Position numbers and translations under genes: made by a program. From Hyphomicrobiales bacterium (lineage in GTDB: Bacteria; Pseudomonadota; Alphaproteobacteria; Rhizobiales; Rhizobiaceae), in the NCBI GenBank assembly GCA_900489925.1, contig UEHQ01000008.1:62001-126000 (forward strand): a stretch of 64,000 nt of DNA, in the 5' to 3' direction. The notes below the pieces were generated by a model. The model worked only from the letters and a program-made list of their open reading frames with translations, was not told where the DNA came from and made no database searches. This document shows positions 1-7,253 of this stretch, one piece after another (position 1 is the stretch's first letter; each line of letters opens with the position of its first letter).

Positions 1-2
1 GC

Positions 3-1268
3 ATTTCAGGTGCGAGGCTCGAGCAGCAGCCCGATGACGCCGTTCCCCGCTTCCAATACGAGGACCATATTCGCGCACTGGTAAAGGACCGTATCTGGCC
101 CGATTCCACCCGCGCCATATCGGAACTTCGGATCACGCTCGATTATCAGAGCGCCAGCGGCTGGAACCGCTTCTTCTCACCCGGGCGACTATCGATCGAC
201 ATCGTCGACTACCCCGGCGAATGGCTGCTCGACCTGCCTCTGTTGGCGAAGGACTATCGCACCTTCAGCGAGGAGACGATCGCCCTTGCCCGGACGGGTA
301 TCCGCGCGGAGCTATCCGGCAACTGGCTGGCACAGACGAGCACCACGGATATCAACGCCCCCGCCGACGAAATGCAGGCTCGCAACCTCGCGACCGCCTT
401 TGCGGATTACCTCAAGGCCTGCAAGGCCGACGAACGCTCCTTGTCCACCCTTCCACCCGGACGCTTCCTGCTACCAGGAGATCTGGATGGCTCGCCTGCG
501 CTGACCTTCGCGCCCTTGCAACTGCCCCTGGACGGAAAGCCGGAAAAAGGCTCGCTGTGGGCCATGATGGAGCGCCGCTACGAGGCCTATAAGTCCGTCG
601 TCGTGAAACCCTTCTTCCGGGAACACTTCGCACGCCTCGACCGCCAGATCGTGCTCGTCGACGCGCTTCAGGCAATCAACCGCGGCCCGGAGGCAGTTCA
701 GGATCTCGAACGGGCTCTCACGGATGTGCTCGCCTGTTTTCGACCAGGCAAGAATTCGATCCTTTCCTCCCTGCTTGGCCGGCGCATAGACCGCGTCCTC
801 GTGGCAGCCACGAAGGCCGACCATCTGCACCATGAGAGCCACCACCGGCTCGACGCCCTCACCCGCCGCCTTGTCGACCGCGCCATTCAGCGCATCGGAA
901 TGGCGGGAGCCGGGATCGACGTGATGGCGCTCGCCTCCGTGCGCGCGACGCGTGAGGCCACCGTCAAGCGTGATGGGCACGAACTCCCCGTCATTGTCGG
1001 CACGCCGATGGAAGGCGAAACCATCGCCGGCGAGCGCTTCGACGGTCTCAAGAAGACCGCGATATTTCCGGGAGATCTGCCAGAAGATCCCCAAAGCCTC
1101 TTCGAAAGCATTGAATCAGGCAGCGACAATGTCCAATTGCCGGATGTGAACGTCGTCCGTTTTCGTCCGCCGCAGCTGGAAGAAACAGGCGGCGGCATCA
1201 AGCTTTCGGTGCCGCATATCCGGCTCGATCGAGCCATGCAGTTCCTGTTCGGAGACCGCCTCGTATGA
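3..1268 (+). CDS. YcjX/DUF463-family P-loop protein (5' end outside window)
   Basis: The reading frame is open from the first bases of the window, so the true start lies upstream and about 421 C-terminal residues are visible. The family is a predicted P-loop GTPase of unknown substrate, linked to stress-responsive loci in enterobacteria. The Walker A part is missing; a Walker B-like segment (IDIVDYPGEWLLD) is visible near the start and a VAATKADHLHHE segment resembling an NKxD-type base-recognition motif near the middle. The stop codon overlaps the start of the next gene (ATGA), so the two are translationally coupled. The YcjX-YcjF pairing is the usual arrangement. The family call is firm; the biochemical role is not known. 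Confidence 0.85.
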   Translation: MSGARLEQQPDDAVPRFQYEDHIRALVKDRIWPDSTRAISELRITLDYQSASGWNRFFSPGRLSIDIVDYPGEWLLDLPLLAKDYRTFSEETIALARTGIRAELSGNWLAQTSTTDINAPADEMQARNLATAFADYLKACKADERSLSTLPPGRFLLPGDLDGSPALTFAPLQLPLDGKPEKGSLWAMMERRYEAYKSVVVKPFFREHFARLDRQIVLVDALQAINRGPEAVQDLERALTDVLACFRPGKNSILSSLLGRRIDRVLVAATKADHLHHESHHRLDALTRRLVDRAIQRIGMAGAGIDVMALASVRATREATVKRDGHELPVIVGTPMEGETIAGERFDGLKKTAIFPGDLPEDPQSLFESIESGSDNVQLPDVNVVRFRPPQLEETGGGIKLSVPHIRLDRAMQFLFGDRLV

Positions 1269-2353
1269 TCAAGCCGCCATCGGAGAAGCCGCCACATGCG
1301 GGCCGTGTCCCCGCGGCATTTGCCTACGAGGAGGAAAAGGAACCGCAACGCACAGAAACCGCGCCCGCGCCACGGAAACCGGGAAGCTTCAGCGACCATG
1401 TCGTGCTGACTGCCGACGAAGACGACCCCTTCATCAATCCTGACAAGGATCTTCCCGCGGTTCCCATCGCGCTGCCCCGCAAGCGCCGCACCTCGTTCGG
1501 CAAGATTGCGCTCGGTGCCTTCGTCGTCCTGTTCTCGCTGGCATTCGGGCTCTGGACCGACAGTCTCATCCGCAACCTCTTCACCCGCGCGGACTGGCTC
1601 GGCTATACGGCCCTCGCAGCCCTCGCGATCGGCATCCTGGCGGTCATCGCGATCGTCGTGCGGGAAACCGCCGGCATGATGCGGCTTGCCGCCGTCCAGA
1701 CCATCAAGGCAGAAGCGGAAGCTGCCATTGTCGAGACCAAGCCCGCCAAGGCCCGCGCCCTTGTAAAGAGCCTCGAGGGCCTGCTCGCCGGCAAGCCGGA
1801 GACTGCCAAGGGGCGCGCGACGCTGAAGGCTGCCGAAAGTGACATCATCGACGCGCCGCATCTCCTGGCGCTGGCCGAGCGCGAATTGCTGGCGCCGCTC
1901 GACCGGCAGGCGCGCGGTTTGATCGTCAACGCATCGAAGCGCGTGTCGATCGTCACGGCCGTGAGCCCTCGTGCCATCGTCGATCTGCTCTACGTCCTTT
2001 ACGAAGCCGCCCGCCTCATCCGGGCCATGGCGGAATTGTACGGTGGTCGGCCGGGCACCCTCGGTATGATTCGCCTCATGCGCGACGTCCTTGCCCACCT
2101 CGCCGTCACCGGATCGATCGCCGTCGGCGACAGCCTCGTCCAGCAGGTCCTGGGCCATGGCCTGGCGTCCAAACTCTCCGCCCGGCTTGGCGAAGGCGTG
2201 ATCAACGGACTGATGACGGCCCGCATCGGAATCGCTGCCATGGATCTCTGCCGCCCCATGGCATTTCGCGCCCTCAAGCGTCCGGGAATCGGCGATTTCA
2301 TCGGCGACCTCACGCCATCCATGTCGCAACGCGGCGACAATCCCAAATCTTAA
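1265..2353 (+). CDS. YcjF/TIGR01620-family inner membrane protein (DUF697)
   Basis: A 362-residue protein with an acidic/proline-rich N-terminal tail, two hydrophobic segments (about residues 80-100 and 113-133) and a long C-terminal DUF697-like region. Proteins of this type sit in the inner membrane and are almost always encoded directly after a YcjX-type P-loop protein. The start overlaps the upstream stop by four bases. No catalytic motif is visible. A partnership with the upstream GTPase-like protein is inferred from coupling and conserved order. Confidence 0.85.
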   Translation: MIKPPSEKPPHAGRVPAAFAYEEEKEPQRTETAPAPRKPGSFSDHVVLTADEDDPFINPDKDLPAVPIALPRKRRTSFGKIALGAFVVLFSLAFGLWTDSLIRNLFTRADWLGYTALAALAIGILAVIAIVVRETAGMMRLAAVQTIKAEAEAAIVETKPAKARALVKSLEGLLAGKPETAKGRATLKAAESDIIDAPHLLALAERELLAPLDRQARGLIVNASKRVSIVTAVSPRAIVDLLYVLYEAARLIRAMAELYGGRPGTLGMIRLMRDVLAHLAVTGSIAVGDSLVQQVLGHGLASKLSARLGEGVINGLMTARIGIAAMDLCRPMAFRALKRPGIGDFIGDLTPSMSQRGDNPKS

Positions 2354-2494
2354 TGCAGCACGGTCGTTTTAGGCCACTTGCCAACAGGCTCAGGATAAAC
2401 GAGCCTGATCAATGCTTGCGCGAGAACCCATGCTGCGCGCCGCGGCGTTTGAGGCTCTCGCCTTGGCGCAATTCGGCGCCTCCGAAACCAAGCA

Positions 2495-2502
2495 TTAACC
2501 AT
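2495..2502 (+). promoter_or_regulatory. TTAACCAT motif, possible CtrA half-site
   Basis: TTAACCAT followed by TTT lies about 50 bases before the start of the secreted protein at 2554. This octamer matches the half-site type bound by CtrA in alphaproteobacteria. A single half-site can occur by chance, so this is only a candidate. Confidence 0.25.
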
Positions 2503-2553
2503 TTTCGGCAAAACTCAAAACAATTCAGCGATACCGTTCGCCAGGGAAAAACC

Positions 2554-3105
2554 ATGTACTCGCGCAAGCTTCTTCTTCTATGCGGCCTCGCCGCAGTTGC
2601 CCTTTCACCGATCGTGGACGCGGCTCCGGCAGCGACGGCGGCTACTCGCGACAAGGCGTTTTTCGAGAGCGTCGGCGGCTCCTGGAAGGGACCTGGCGAG
2701 ATCGTGGCCGGCAAATACAAGGGCACGAAATTCACCTGCAGCCTCGTAGGCGAGCCAGCCCCGGGCGGCGAGACAGGCATGAAGCTCGATGGCAGCTGCC
2801 GAGTCGGCGTCTTCAAGCAGCCGATGAGCGCTGTAATTTCCCAGTCGGGCAATACCTACAAGGGCAAGTTCCTTGACGGCGCCGCCGGCAAGGGCCTCGA
2901 TGTCGTTTCCGGCACGGTCACTCCGGATACGGTCGTCATGGGTCTCAACCGCGCCAAGCTCAACGGCGCCATGATCGCCCGTATCCGCGACGACAAGACG
3001 ATGAACGTCACGGTTTCCGTCAAGGTCGAAAGCCAGATGATCCCTGTCATCGGCATGACGCTGACGCGCCAGGTCGATGAAATGACAGTCGGCTCAGTTC
3101 AATAA
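2554..3105 (+). CDS. Secreted protein of unknown function, probable beta-barrel fold
   Basis: A 183-residue protein. The start chosen is the ATG at 2554, because it gives a classical signal peptide (MYSRKLLLLCGLAAVALSP, then an Ala-rich cleavage region) and has a purine-rich GGGAAAA upstream; the frame is open further back but that part looks non-coding. The mature part is rich in Gly, Thr and Val with alternating hydrophobic residues (FFESVGGSWKGPGEIV at its start), which suggests a small beta-barrel of the lipocalin/calycin type. Two cysteines, in FTCSL and GSCRV, could form a disulfide. No named family recognised; periplasmic location is inferred. Confidence 0.7.
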   Translation: MYSRKLLLLCGLAAVALSPIVDAAPAATAATRDKAFFESVGGSWKGPGEIVAGKYKGTKFTCSLVGEPAPGGETGMKLDGSCRVGVFKQPMSAVISQSGNTYKGKFLDGAAGKGLDVVSGTVTPDTVVMGLNRAKLNGAMIARIRDDKTMNVTVSVKVESQMIPVIGMTLTRQVDEMTVGSVQ

Positions 3106-3139
3106 CTGCATTGATCGTCATGGGCGTGGGGCTGCGTTC

Positions 3140-3670
3140 TCAGGAACGCTCCCACCAATCCGGCGACTGATCCGCAACCTCGATTCCCGCTATATCGGCC
3201 TTGGCAAGCCATTCGCGCACTGGCCTGCCATCCACGATCATGTCGGCCGCGAAATCAGCCAGCGGCATCAGCACGAAGCCGCGATCGGTCATCCGCGGAT
3301 GTGGCAATGCCAGCCGTGGCGCATCCTGGCTGACGTTCGCATATGTCAGTATGTCGATATCGAGCGTGCGCGGCCCCCATCGCTCGATCCGCTCCCGCTT
3401 CATCCCCCGCTCGATCTCCAGACAGACATCCAGGAGCGCCTCCGGAGCAAGTGTGGTTTCCACGCGAGCGCATGAATTGAAGAAGAAGGATTGGTCCGTC
3501 TTCCCCCAGGGCGGCGTGCGATAGAGGCGTGAAACCGCCGAGACGCGACAGTCCTCGCGCTCGTCGAGCGCTCGCAGCGCCAAAGCCATGGATTTCACCG
3601 GATCGCCGAGATTACCGCCAAGTCCGAGTGTCGCTGTCTTGAAAGCTGTGTCAGGCAAAATGTTCGACAC
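3140..3670 (-). CDS. folK: 6-hydroxymethyl-7,8-dihydropterin pyrophosphokinase
   Basis: 176 residues. HPPK transfers pyrophosphate from ATP to 6-hydroxymethyl-7,8-dihydropterin, the step before dihydropteroate synthase in folate synthesis; it is cytosolic. The family signature ERWGPRTLDIDIL is at about residues 96-108, with the two Asp residues that bind magnesium, and the N-terminal GLGGNLGDP motif is intact. It is the last gene of a folP-folB-folK operon; its start overlaps the end of folB by 20 bases, which implies coupled translation. Confidence 0.95.
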   Translation of the reverse strand: MSNILPDTAFKTATLGLGGNLGDPVKSMALALRALDEREDCRVSAVSRLYRTPPWGKTDQSFFFNSCARVETTLAPEALLDVCLEIERGMKRERIERWGPRTLDIDILTYANVSQDAPRLALPHPRMTDRGFVLMPLADFAADMIVDGRPVREWLAKADIAGIEVADQSPDWWERS

Positions 3671-4019
3671 TCACCTGAACGAAATCCAGAACGCCGGGGA
3701 CAGGCGCGTTCGGCTTGCGAACCGTAATCTTGGCGCGCTTGATTTGCGGGAATTTCTCGCAAAGGCCCTTGGCGATATCCAGCGCCAACGCTTCGATCAG
3801 GTAACGTCGCCGGCCGGTGACAATCTCCTCGATGACGGTGAATGCAATGCCGTAGTTCACCGTGTCGGCGATTGAATCGGTTTCCAGCGCGTCGCTCGCA
3901 ATGACATCGAGTTCAGCGTCGACGAAGAACCGCTGGCCGAGGAATTCCTCTTCGTCATGGACACCATGGCGCGCGAAGAATGCGCAGTTCTGCAAAGTGA
4001 TAGTGTATCCGGTACTCAT
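3651..4019 (-). CDS. folB: Dihydroneopterin aldolase
   Basis: 122 residues, the normal length for this tunnel-fold enzyme, which converts 7,8-dihydroneopterin to 6-hydroxymethyl-7,8-dihydropterin and glycolaldehyde. Recognised from the N-terminal LQNCAFFARHGVHDEEE segment with the conserved glutamates, and the conserved NYGIAF and ITVRKPNAPVPG segments. Overlaps folP by 4 bases upstream and folK by 20 bases downstream, so the three folate enzymes form one tight operon in pathway context. Confidence 0.95.
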   Translation of the reverse strand: MSTGYTITLQNCAFFARHGVHDEEEFLGQRFFVDAELDVIASDALETDSIADTVNYGIAFTVIEEIVTGRRRYLIEALALDIAKGLCEKFPQIKRAKITVRKPNAPVPGVLDFVQVSVEHFA

Positions 4020-4882
4020 GCCGTGCCCTTCCGATCAAACGCGTCGCGTGCTTCTAGCATAGCATCCGCGACGGCCAGCGCGTCCCTATTGATTGCGACA
4101 TCGTGCACGCGAAAGATCGCCGCTCCCTGCAAACGCAGCAGAACGCTGGTGGCCGCCGTGCCAGCGTCGCGCTGCGGCGCCTCTCGCCCCGTCAACGCCC
4201 CGATGAACCGCTTGCGCGAGGTGCCTGCCAGCAAAGGCAACCCCAACCGCTCGAGCTCGGTGAAACGAGCCATGAGCTCGACATTCTCTGTCGTATCCTT
4301 GGCAAAACCGAAACCGGGATCCAGAACGATCCGATCGCGCTCCACGCCGGCAAAGGCAGCAATCTCGAGCGACCGTTCAAGAAACAGATACTGGTCCGCG
4401 ATCACGTCATCCAGCTTGTCGCGGTCGCGGCCGGTATGCATGACGCAAAGTCCGGCGCCGGTGGCCGCCGCAATGTCGGCAATCTCCGGCTCTTTCTGCA
4501 GGCCAAAGACGTCGTTGATGATATGGGCGCCGGCGCTCAAGGCGAGGCTCGCCGTCTCGGCGCGATAGGTATCGATGGAAATCAGAACCTGGCTCTTGTC
4601 TCGCAGGGCCTCGATGACGGGCAGCACCCGCGCTTGCTCTTCTTCGGGACTGACCGCGTCAGCGCCGGGCTTCGTGGATTCGCCGCCGATATCGATGATC
4701 GACGCCCCGTCGTCCACAGCCCTCAGCGCATGCGCGACTGCGGCGTCGACGCTGCCGTAGCTGCCGCCATCGGAAAACGAGTCCGGGGTTACGTTGACGA
4801 TCGCCATAATTACGGCGCGCGGACCAAGTTCGATCTCGCGGCCATGTCCAACGCGCCACCAACTGCTTCCACGCTGTGCCAA
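4016..4882 (-). CDS. folP: Dihydropteroate synthase
   Basis: 288 residues. Condenses 6-hydroxymethyl-7,8-dihydropterin pyrophosphate with p-aminobenzoate to give dihydropteroate; it is the sulfonamide target. The first signature IVNVTPDSFSDGG is at about residues 28-40 and the second, IIDIGGESTKPGA, at about 60-72; the C-terminal GTSRKRFIG segment is also present. First gene of the folP-folB-folK operon; a short region separates it from the divergent DUF922 gene. The substrate-binding loops look ordinary, with no obvious resistance insertion. Confidence 0.95.
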   Translation of the reverse strand: MAQRGSSWWRVGHGREIELGPRAVIMAIVNVTPDSFSDGGSYGSVDAAVAHALRAVDDGASIIDIGGESTKPGADAVSPEEEQARVLPVIEALRDKSQVLISIDTYRAETASLALSAGAHIINDVFGLQKEPEIADIAAATGAGLCVMHTGRDRDKLDDVIADQYLFLERSLEIAAFAGVERDRIVLDPGFGFAKDTTENVELMARFTELERLGLPLLAGTSRKRFIGALTGREAPQRDAGTAATSVLLRLQGAAIFRVHDVAINRDALAVADAMLEARDAFDRKGTA

Positions 4883-4965
4883 CGGCGTTCATCCTATCAA
4901 ACGAAAAACAGCGACACGATATTGCGCTGATCGTGGCTATGCCCCAAGCTCCCGCAAACTTCAAC

Positions 4966-5607
4966 ATGAGTATTCGCAGAATGCCTTCCCCGACGCGCCA
5001 CATGTTCCTTCTCGCGGCTCTTTGCCTGACGGCTTCGATTTGCAGTCCAGCCGTAGCCGCGGTCGTGGCGACGAAGAGCTATTCCTATTTCGACATCAAG
5101 GGAAAGACAGCCGACGAACTGGATCAGCAGTTGAGCACGCGCGGCCCGACCGCAAGCGGGTCCTCGGCCCGTCATCCGGGCGCCACGAAGATCCGGTTCG
5201 GAGGAGAAGCGACCTATATCCAGGATGGCGGTCGCTGCCGCGTTTCCCACGCCAAGGTGACCGTCCATACGCAGATCATTCTGCCCCGCTGGAGCAACCG
5301 CAACGGTGCCAGCAAGCAGTTGTCGATGATCTGGGATACGCTGTCGAGCGACATCAAACGCCACGAAGAGCGCCATGCTGAAATCGCCAGGGAGCAGGCG
5401 AAAAAGATGGAAAAGCGCATCCTCGCGCTACCGCCTCAGCGCAATTGCGAGGCCATGCAGGAACTGGTGACCGTCACATCGACTCGGGGAATCGAGGAAC
5501 ATGATCGCCTTCAGGCCCGATTCGATCAGGTCGAGGCCGTGAACTTCCAGAATCGCATCCTGCGATTGCTGAACAACCGGATCAAATCTTCGGGCGGCGT
5601 ACACTAG
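4966..5607 (+). CDS. DUF922-type secreted protein, putative Zn-dependent protease
   Basis: About 213 residues from the ATG at 4966; ATGs at 4939 and 4981 are alternatives and none has a strong ribosome binding site. All give an export signal (HMFLLAALCLTASICSPAVAA). The mature part carries SYFDIKGKTADELDQQL near the start and an HEERHAEIA helix, an exact HEXXH pattern, as expected for the DUF922 family of predicted secreted metalloproteases. Two cysteines, in GGRCRVS and QRNCEAM, may pair. Divergent from folP. Protease activity is a family prediction and has not been shown. Confidence 0.75.
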   Translation: MSIRRMPSPTRHMFLLAALCLTASICSPAVAAVVATKSYSYFDIKGKTADELDQQLSTRGPTASGSSARHPGATKIRFGGEATYIQDGGRCRVSHAKVTVHTQIILPRWSNRNGASKQLSMIWDTLSSDIKRHEERHAEIAREQAKKMEKRILALPPQRNCEAMQELVTVTSTRGIEEHDRLQARFDQVEAVNFQNRILRLLNNRIKSSGGVH

Positions 5608-5741
5608 CTGATTCGCCACCAAAAAACGACCACGAGAGCTTAGCCGAACAACGAAAATTGTGCAAAAGCCTCGTCGCCCCAGTGATTTACCGGTTATTTA
5701 TCACCCTAGTAAAATCAACAACAACGCGCTAATATTCAAAC

Positions 5742-5881
5742 ATTCGAAAGTTCAGGTCGGTTAGCCGGAACTTTCGTTCCTGGGTTCTCCTGGCGCGTTG
5801 CGAAGCCGCGGATGATCCTCCCTCGTCCGTAGGTAATGCGCCTACCTCGCCTCGCTCGTCTTCGACCAGCGAGGCATTTTT
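5742..5881 (+). ncRNA. Candidate small RNA with intrinsic terminator
   Basis: No open frame explains this region. Reading the plus strand there is a TAATAT -10-like box at 5730-5735, a perfect 9-bp inverted repeat CGAAAGTTC/GAACTTTCG (5745-5753 with 5768-5776), an unpaired CCTCCCT stretch, a small GTAGG/CCTAC hairpin, and a strong terminator stem GCCTCGCT/AGCGAGGC followed by seven Ts. The neighbouring ferredoxin gene is on the other strand, so the T-run serves a plus-strand transcript. The layout (anti-Shine-Dalgarno-like CCTCCC plus terminal hairpin) is like several rhizobial trans-acting sRNAs, for example the suhB/MmgR type, but identity is unproven. The 5' end is inferred. Confidence 0.6.
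5850..5881 (+). terminator. Rho-independent terminator of the candidate sRNA
   Basis: Eight-base stem GCCTCGCT / AGCGAGGC around an 11-base loop containing TCTTCG, followed directly by ATTTTTTT. The T-run is on the plus strand only. Confidence 0.8.
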
Positions 5882-5897
5882 TTGCGAGGGAGACGGA

Positions 5898-6218
5898 TCA
5901 GGCCTGCCGTTCAGGCACGTGCACGACCAGACCGTCAAGCGCGGCCTTCATGCGGATCTGACAGGACAGGCGCGACGTCGGACGGACGTCGAAGGCGAAG
6001 TCCAGCATGTCTTCTTCCATCGCCTCGGGCGCGCCGACACGTTCGGTCCATTCGTCATCGACGTAGACATGACAGGTAGCGCAAGCGCAGGCGCCGCCGC
6101 ATTCCGCTTCGATGCCGGGCACAGAGTTGCGGACGGCATTTTCCATGACGGTCGAACCCTGATCGACATCAAGATCGAAGCGTGTGCCGTCGAAGGCGAC
6201 AATAGTCAGTTTGGGCAT
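5898..6218 (-). CDS. Adrenodoxin-type 2Fe-2S ferredoxin
   Basis: 106 residues. A soluble one-electron carrier of the vertebrate/bacterial adrenodoxin class, with the cluster motif [11 protein letters not shown] (Cys-x5-Cys-x2-Cys) at about residues 39-49 and the fourth cysteine in RLSCQIR. The acidic stretch with EEDMLDFAF is the partner-binding region of this class. Monocistronic here; its electron donor and acceptor are not encoded nearby. The gene converges on the small RNA candidate downstream. A housekeeping role in Fe-S or heme-type chemistry is possible but not shown by context. Confidence 0.9.
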   Translation of the reverse strand: MPKLTIVAFDGTRFDLDVDQGSTVMENAVRNSVPGIEAECGGACACATCHVYVDDEWTERVGAPEAMEEDMLDFAFDVRPTSRLSCQIRMKAALDGLVVHVPERQA

Positions 6219-6361
6219 GGCAAGTTCCGGTAAATCATCAAAGGGAGGTTTGAATTTACTTCCAACAAATCGGCGAGGCAGTCAACAACGACCGCCGACA
6301 CGTCTTTCATTCCAGATTGGGAAGCGACACGCTTGCCAGATTGCGCCACTGGGACAGCCAT

Positions 6362-6395
6362 AAAAAGACCCGCTGTTCCGGAATGGAACAACGGG
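6362..6395 (-). terminator. Terminator of the Hpt gene
   Basis: Read on the minus strand, an 11-bp stem CCCGTTGTTCC / GGAACAGCGGG (one G-T pair) is followed by TCTTTTT. It lies directly downstream of the Hpt-domain gene. Confidence 0.8.
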
Positions 6396-6423
6396 CGTTG
6401 GCAATCACGCCGGCGATGCAGTC

Positions 6424-6792
6424 TCAGCGGCAAAGCTTCAGAATGAAGTTCTCGGCCTCGATGACCGCCACGCCGACCGACGCGATACTGGCCGCATCAC
6501 CGCTGTGTTCTTCGAGCGCTTCCGCCGCCGCCCGCACCCGGAAGGCACCGATCGAGCCGGCAGCCCCCTTCAGCCGATGCGCCGCCGCGGTGATCGTTTT
6601 CGCATCTCCGGACGATATTTCATGCAGACAAGCGCGCGCCTGTCGCGCGAACATCTGCAAGACTTCCAACTCGAGCGCCTTGTCGCCCATCGTCTGGTTG
6701 GCCAGATGGACGAGGTCGACCGGGCGCTCCTGCGAAGGGCGCGAGCCCTTGCAGTTGTCCGGCGCTGCGAACGCAATACTCACTGCTGCCAT
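6424..6792 (-). CDS. Histidine phosphotransfer (Hpt) domain protein
   Basis: 122 residues making up a single Hpt four-helix domain. The phosphorylation motif AHRLKGAAGSIGA places the phospho-accepting histidine at about residue 72. Such proteins relay phosphate between a response-regulator receiver and another histidine or aspartate. No kinase or response regulator is adjacent, so the partner is unknown. It is transcribed divergently from the giant polar-growth protein across a 461-base region that contains CtrA-type boxes. It is not ChpT, which is a longer two-domain protein. A link to the CtrA phosphorelay is only a guess. Confidence 0.8.
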   Translation of the reverse strand: MAAVSIAFAAPDNCKGSRPSQERPVDLVHLANQTMGDKALELEVLQMFARQARACLHEISSGDAKTITAAAHRLKGAAGSIGAFRVRAAAEALEEHSGDAASIASVGVAVIEAENFILKLCR

Positions 6793-7253
6793 GTGCTACT
6801 CTCCAGTCCTGTGTCCCGCCTACAAGCATGGTGCGGGTTGCGGCGTGGCAATCGCGTTAAATTCGGGCGCATTCAGGGCGGATTTCTCCCGTTATGGTTA
6901 ACGCCCGTTAAACCCGCCTAAACCGTTGGATTTTTTGGTCCGCATCCGTGCGAAATGCGTTAACGAAGCATTAATATCGGGGGATTTGCAGCACCGCGTT
7001 AATTGTCTAGCGGGCACGGATGTGTCACTACGATACTATTGGGCGAGCTTTGCGGCACCTGCCTTTGCTCGCCAAGTGGATAATGGTAATGTTTTGATAC
7101 CGTCTGTATGAAAAAGCAGCTATCCACTCTGAAATGATATGCTTATCCGCTCTGGTAACCGGTGCGGACGAGTTCAGAGGCAAGGGTTTGGTTCGGGTGA
7201 GGCGGAAGCCCGAGCGAGTATGAACCGGCTGAGATGTAACGAGGCGTAACGGA
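6793..7253. other. 461-bp divergent control region
   Basis: No gene recognised. The region contains several TTAA tetramers: TTAA-N6-TTAA at 6898-6911 (its minus strand also reads TTAACCAT) and an exact TTAA-N7-TTAA at 6960-6974. It must hold the promoters of the Hpt gene and of the giant protein, with a GAGG-type ribosome binding site just before 7254. Confidence 0.6.
6960..6974. promoter_or_regulatory. CtrA-type box TTAA-N7-TTAA
   Basis: TTAACGAAGCATTAA matches the full consensus for the cell-cycle regulator CtrA in alphaproteobacteria. It lies in the divergent region between the Hpt gene and the GPR-like gene, about 280 bases before the latter. A second near-match with a 6-base spacer is at 6898-6911. 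Confidence 0.5.

Noticed and set aside
887..2329. A 480-codon minus-strand frame across the YcjX/YcjF pair
   Set aside because: Antisense shadow of two well-supported genes; no recognisable motif.
2353..2553. In-frame upstream extension of the secreted protein
   Set aside because: It would bury the signal peptide and the composition is that of an intergenic region.
5742..5881. 6S RNA
   Set aside because: The 5' and 3' ends do not pair into one long rod with a central bubble; the fold is separate hairpins.
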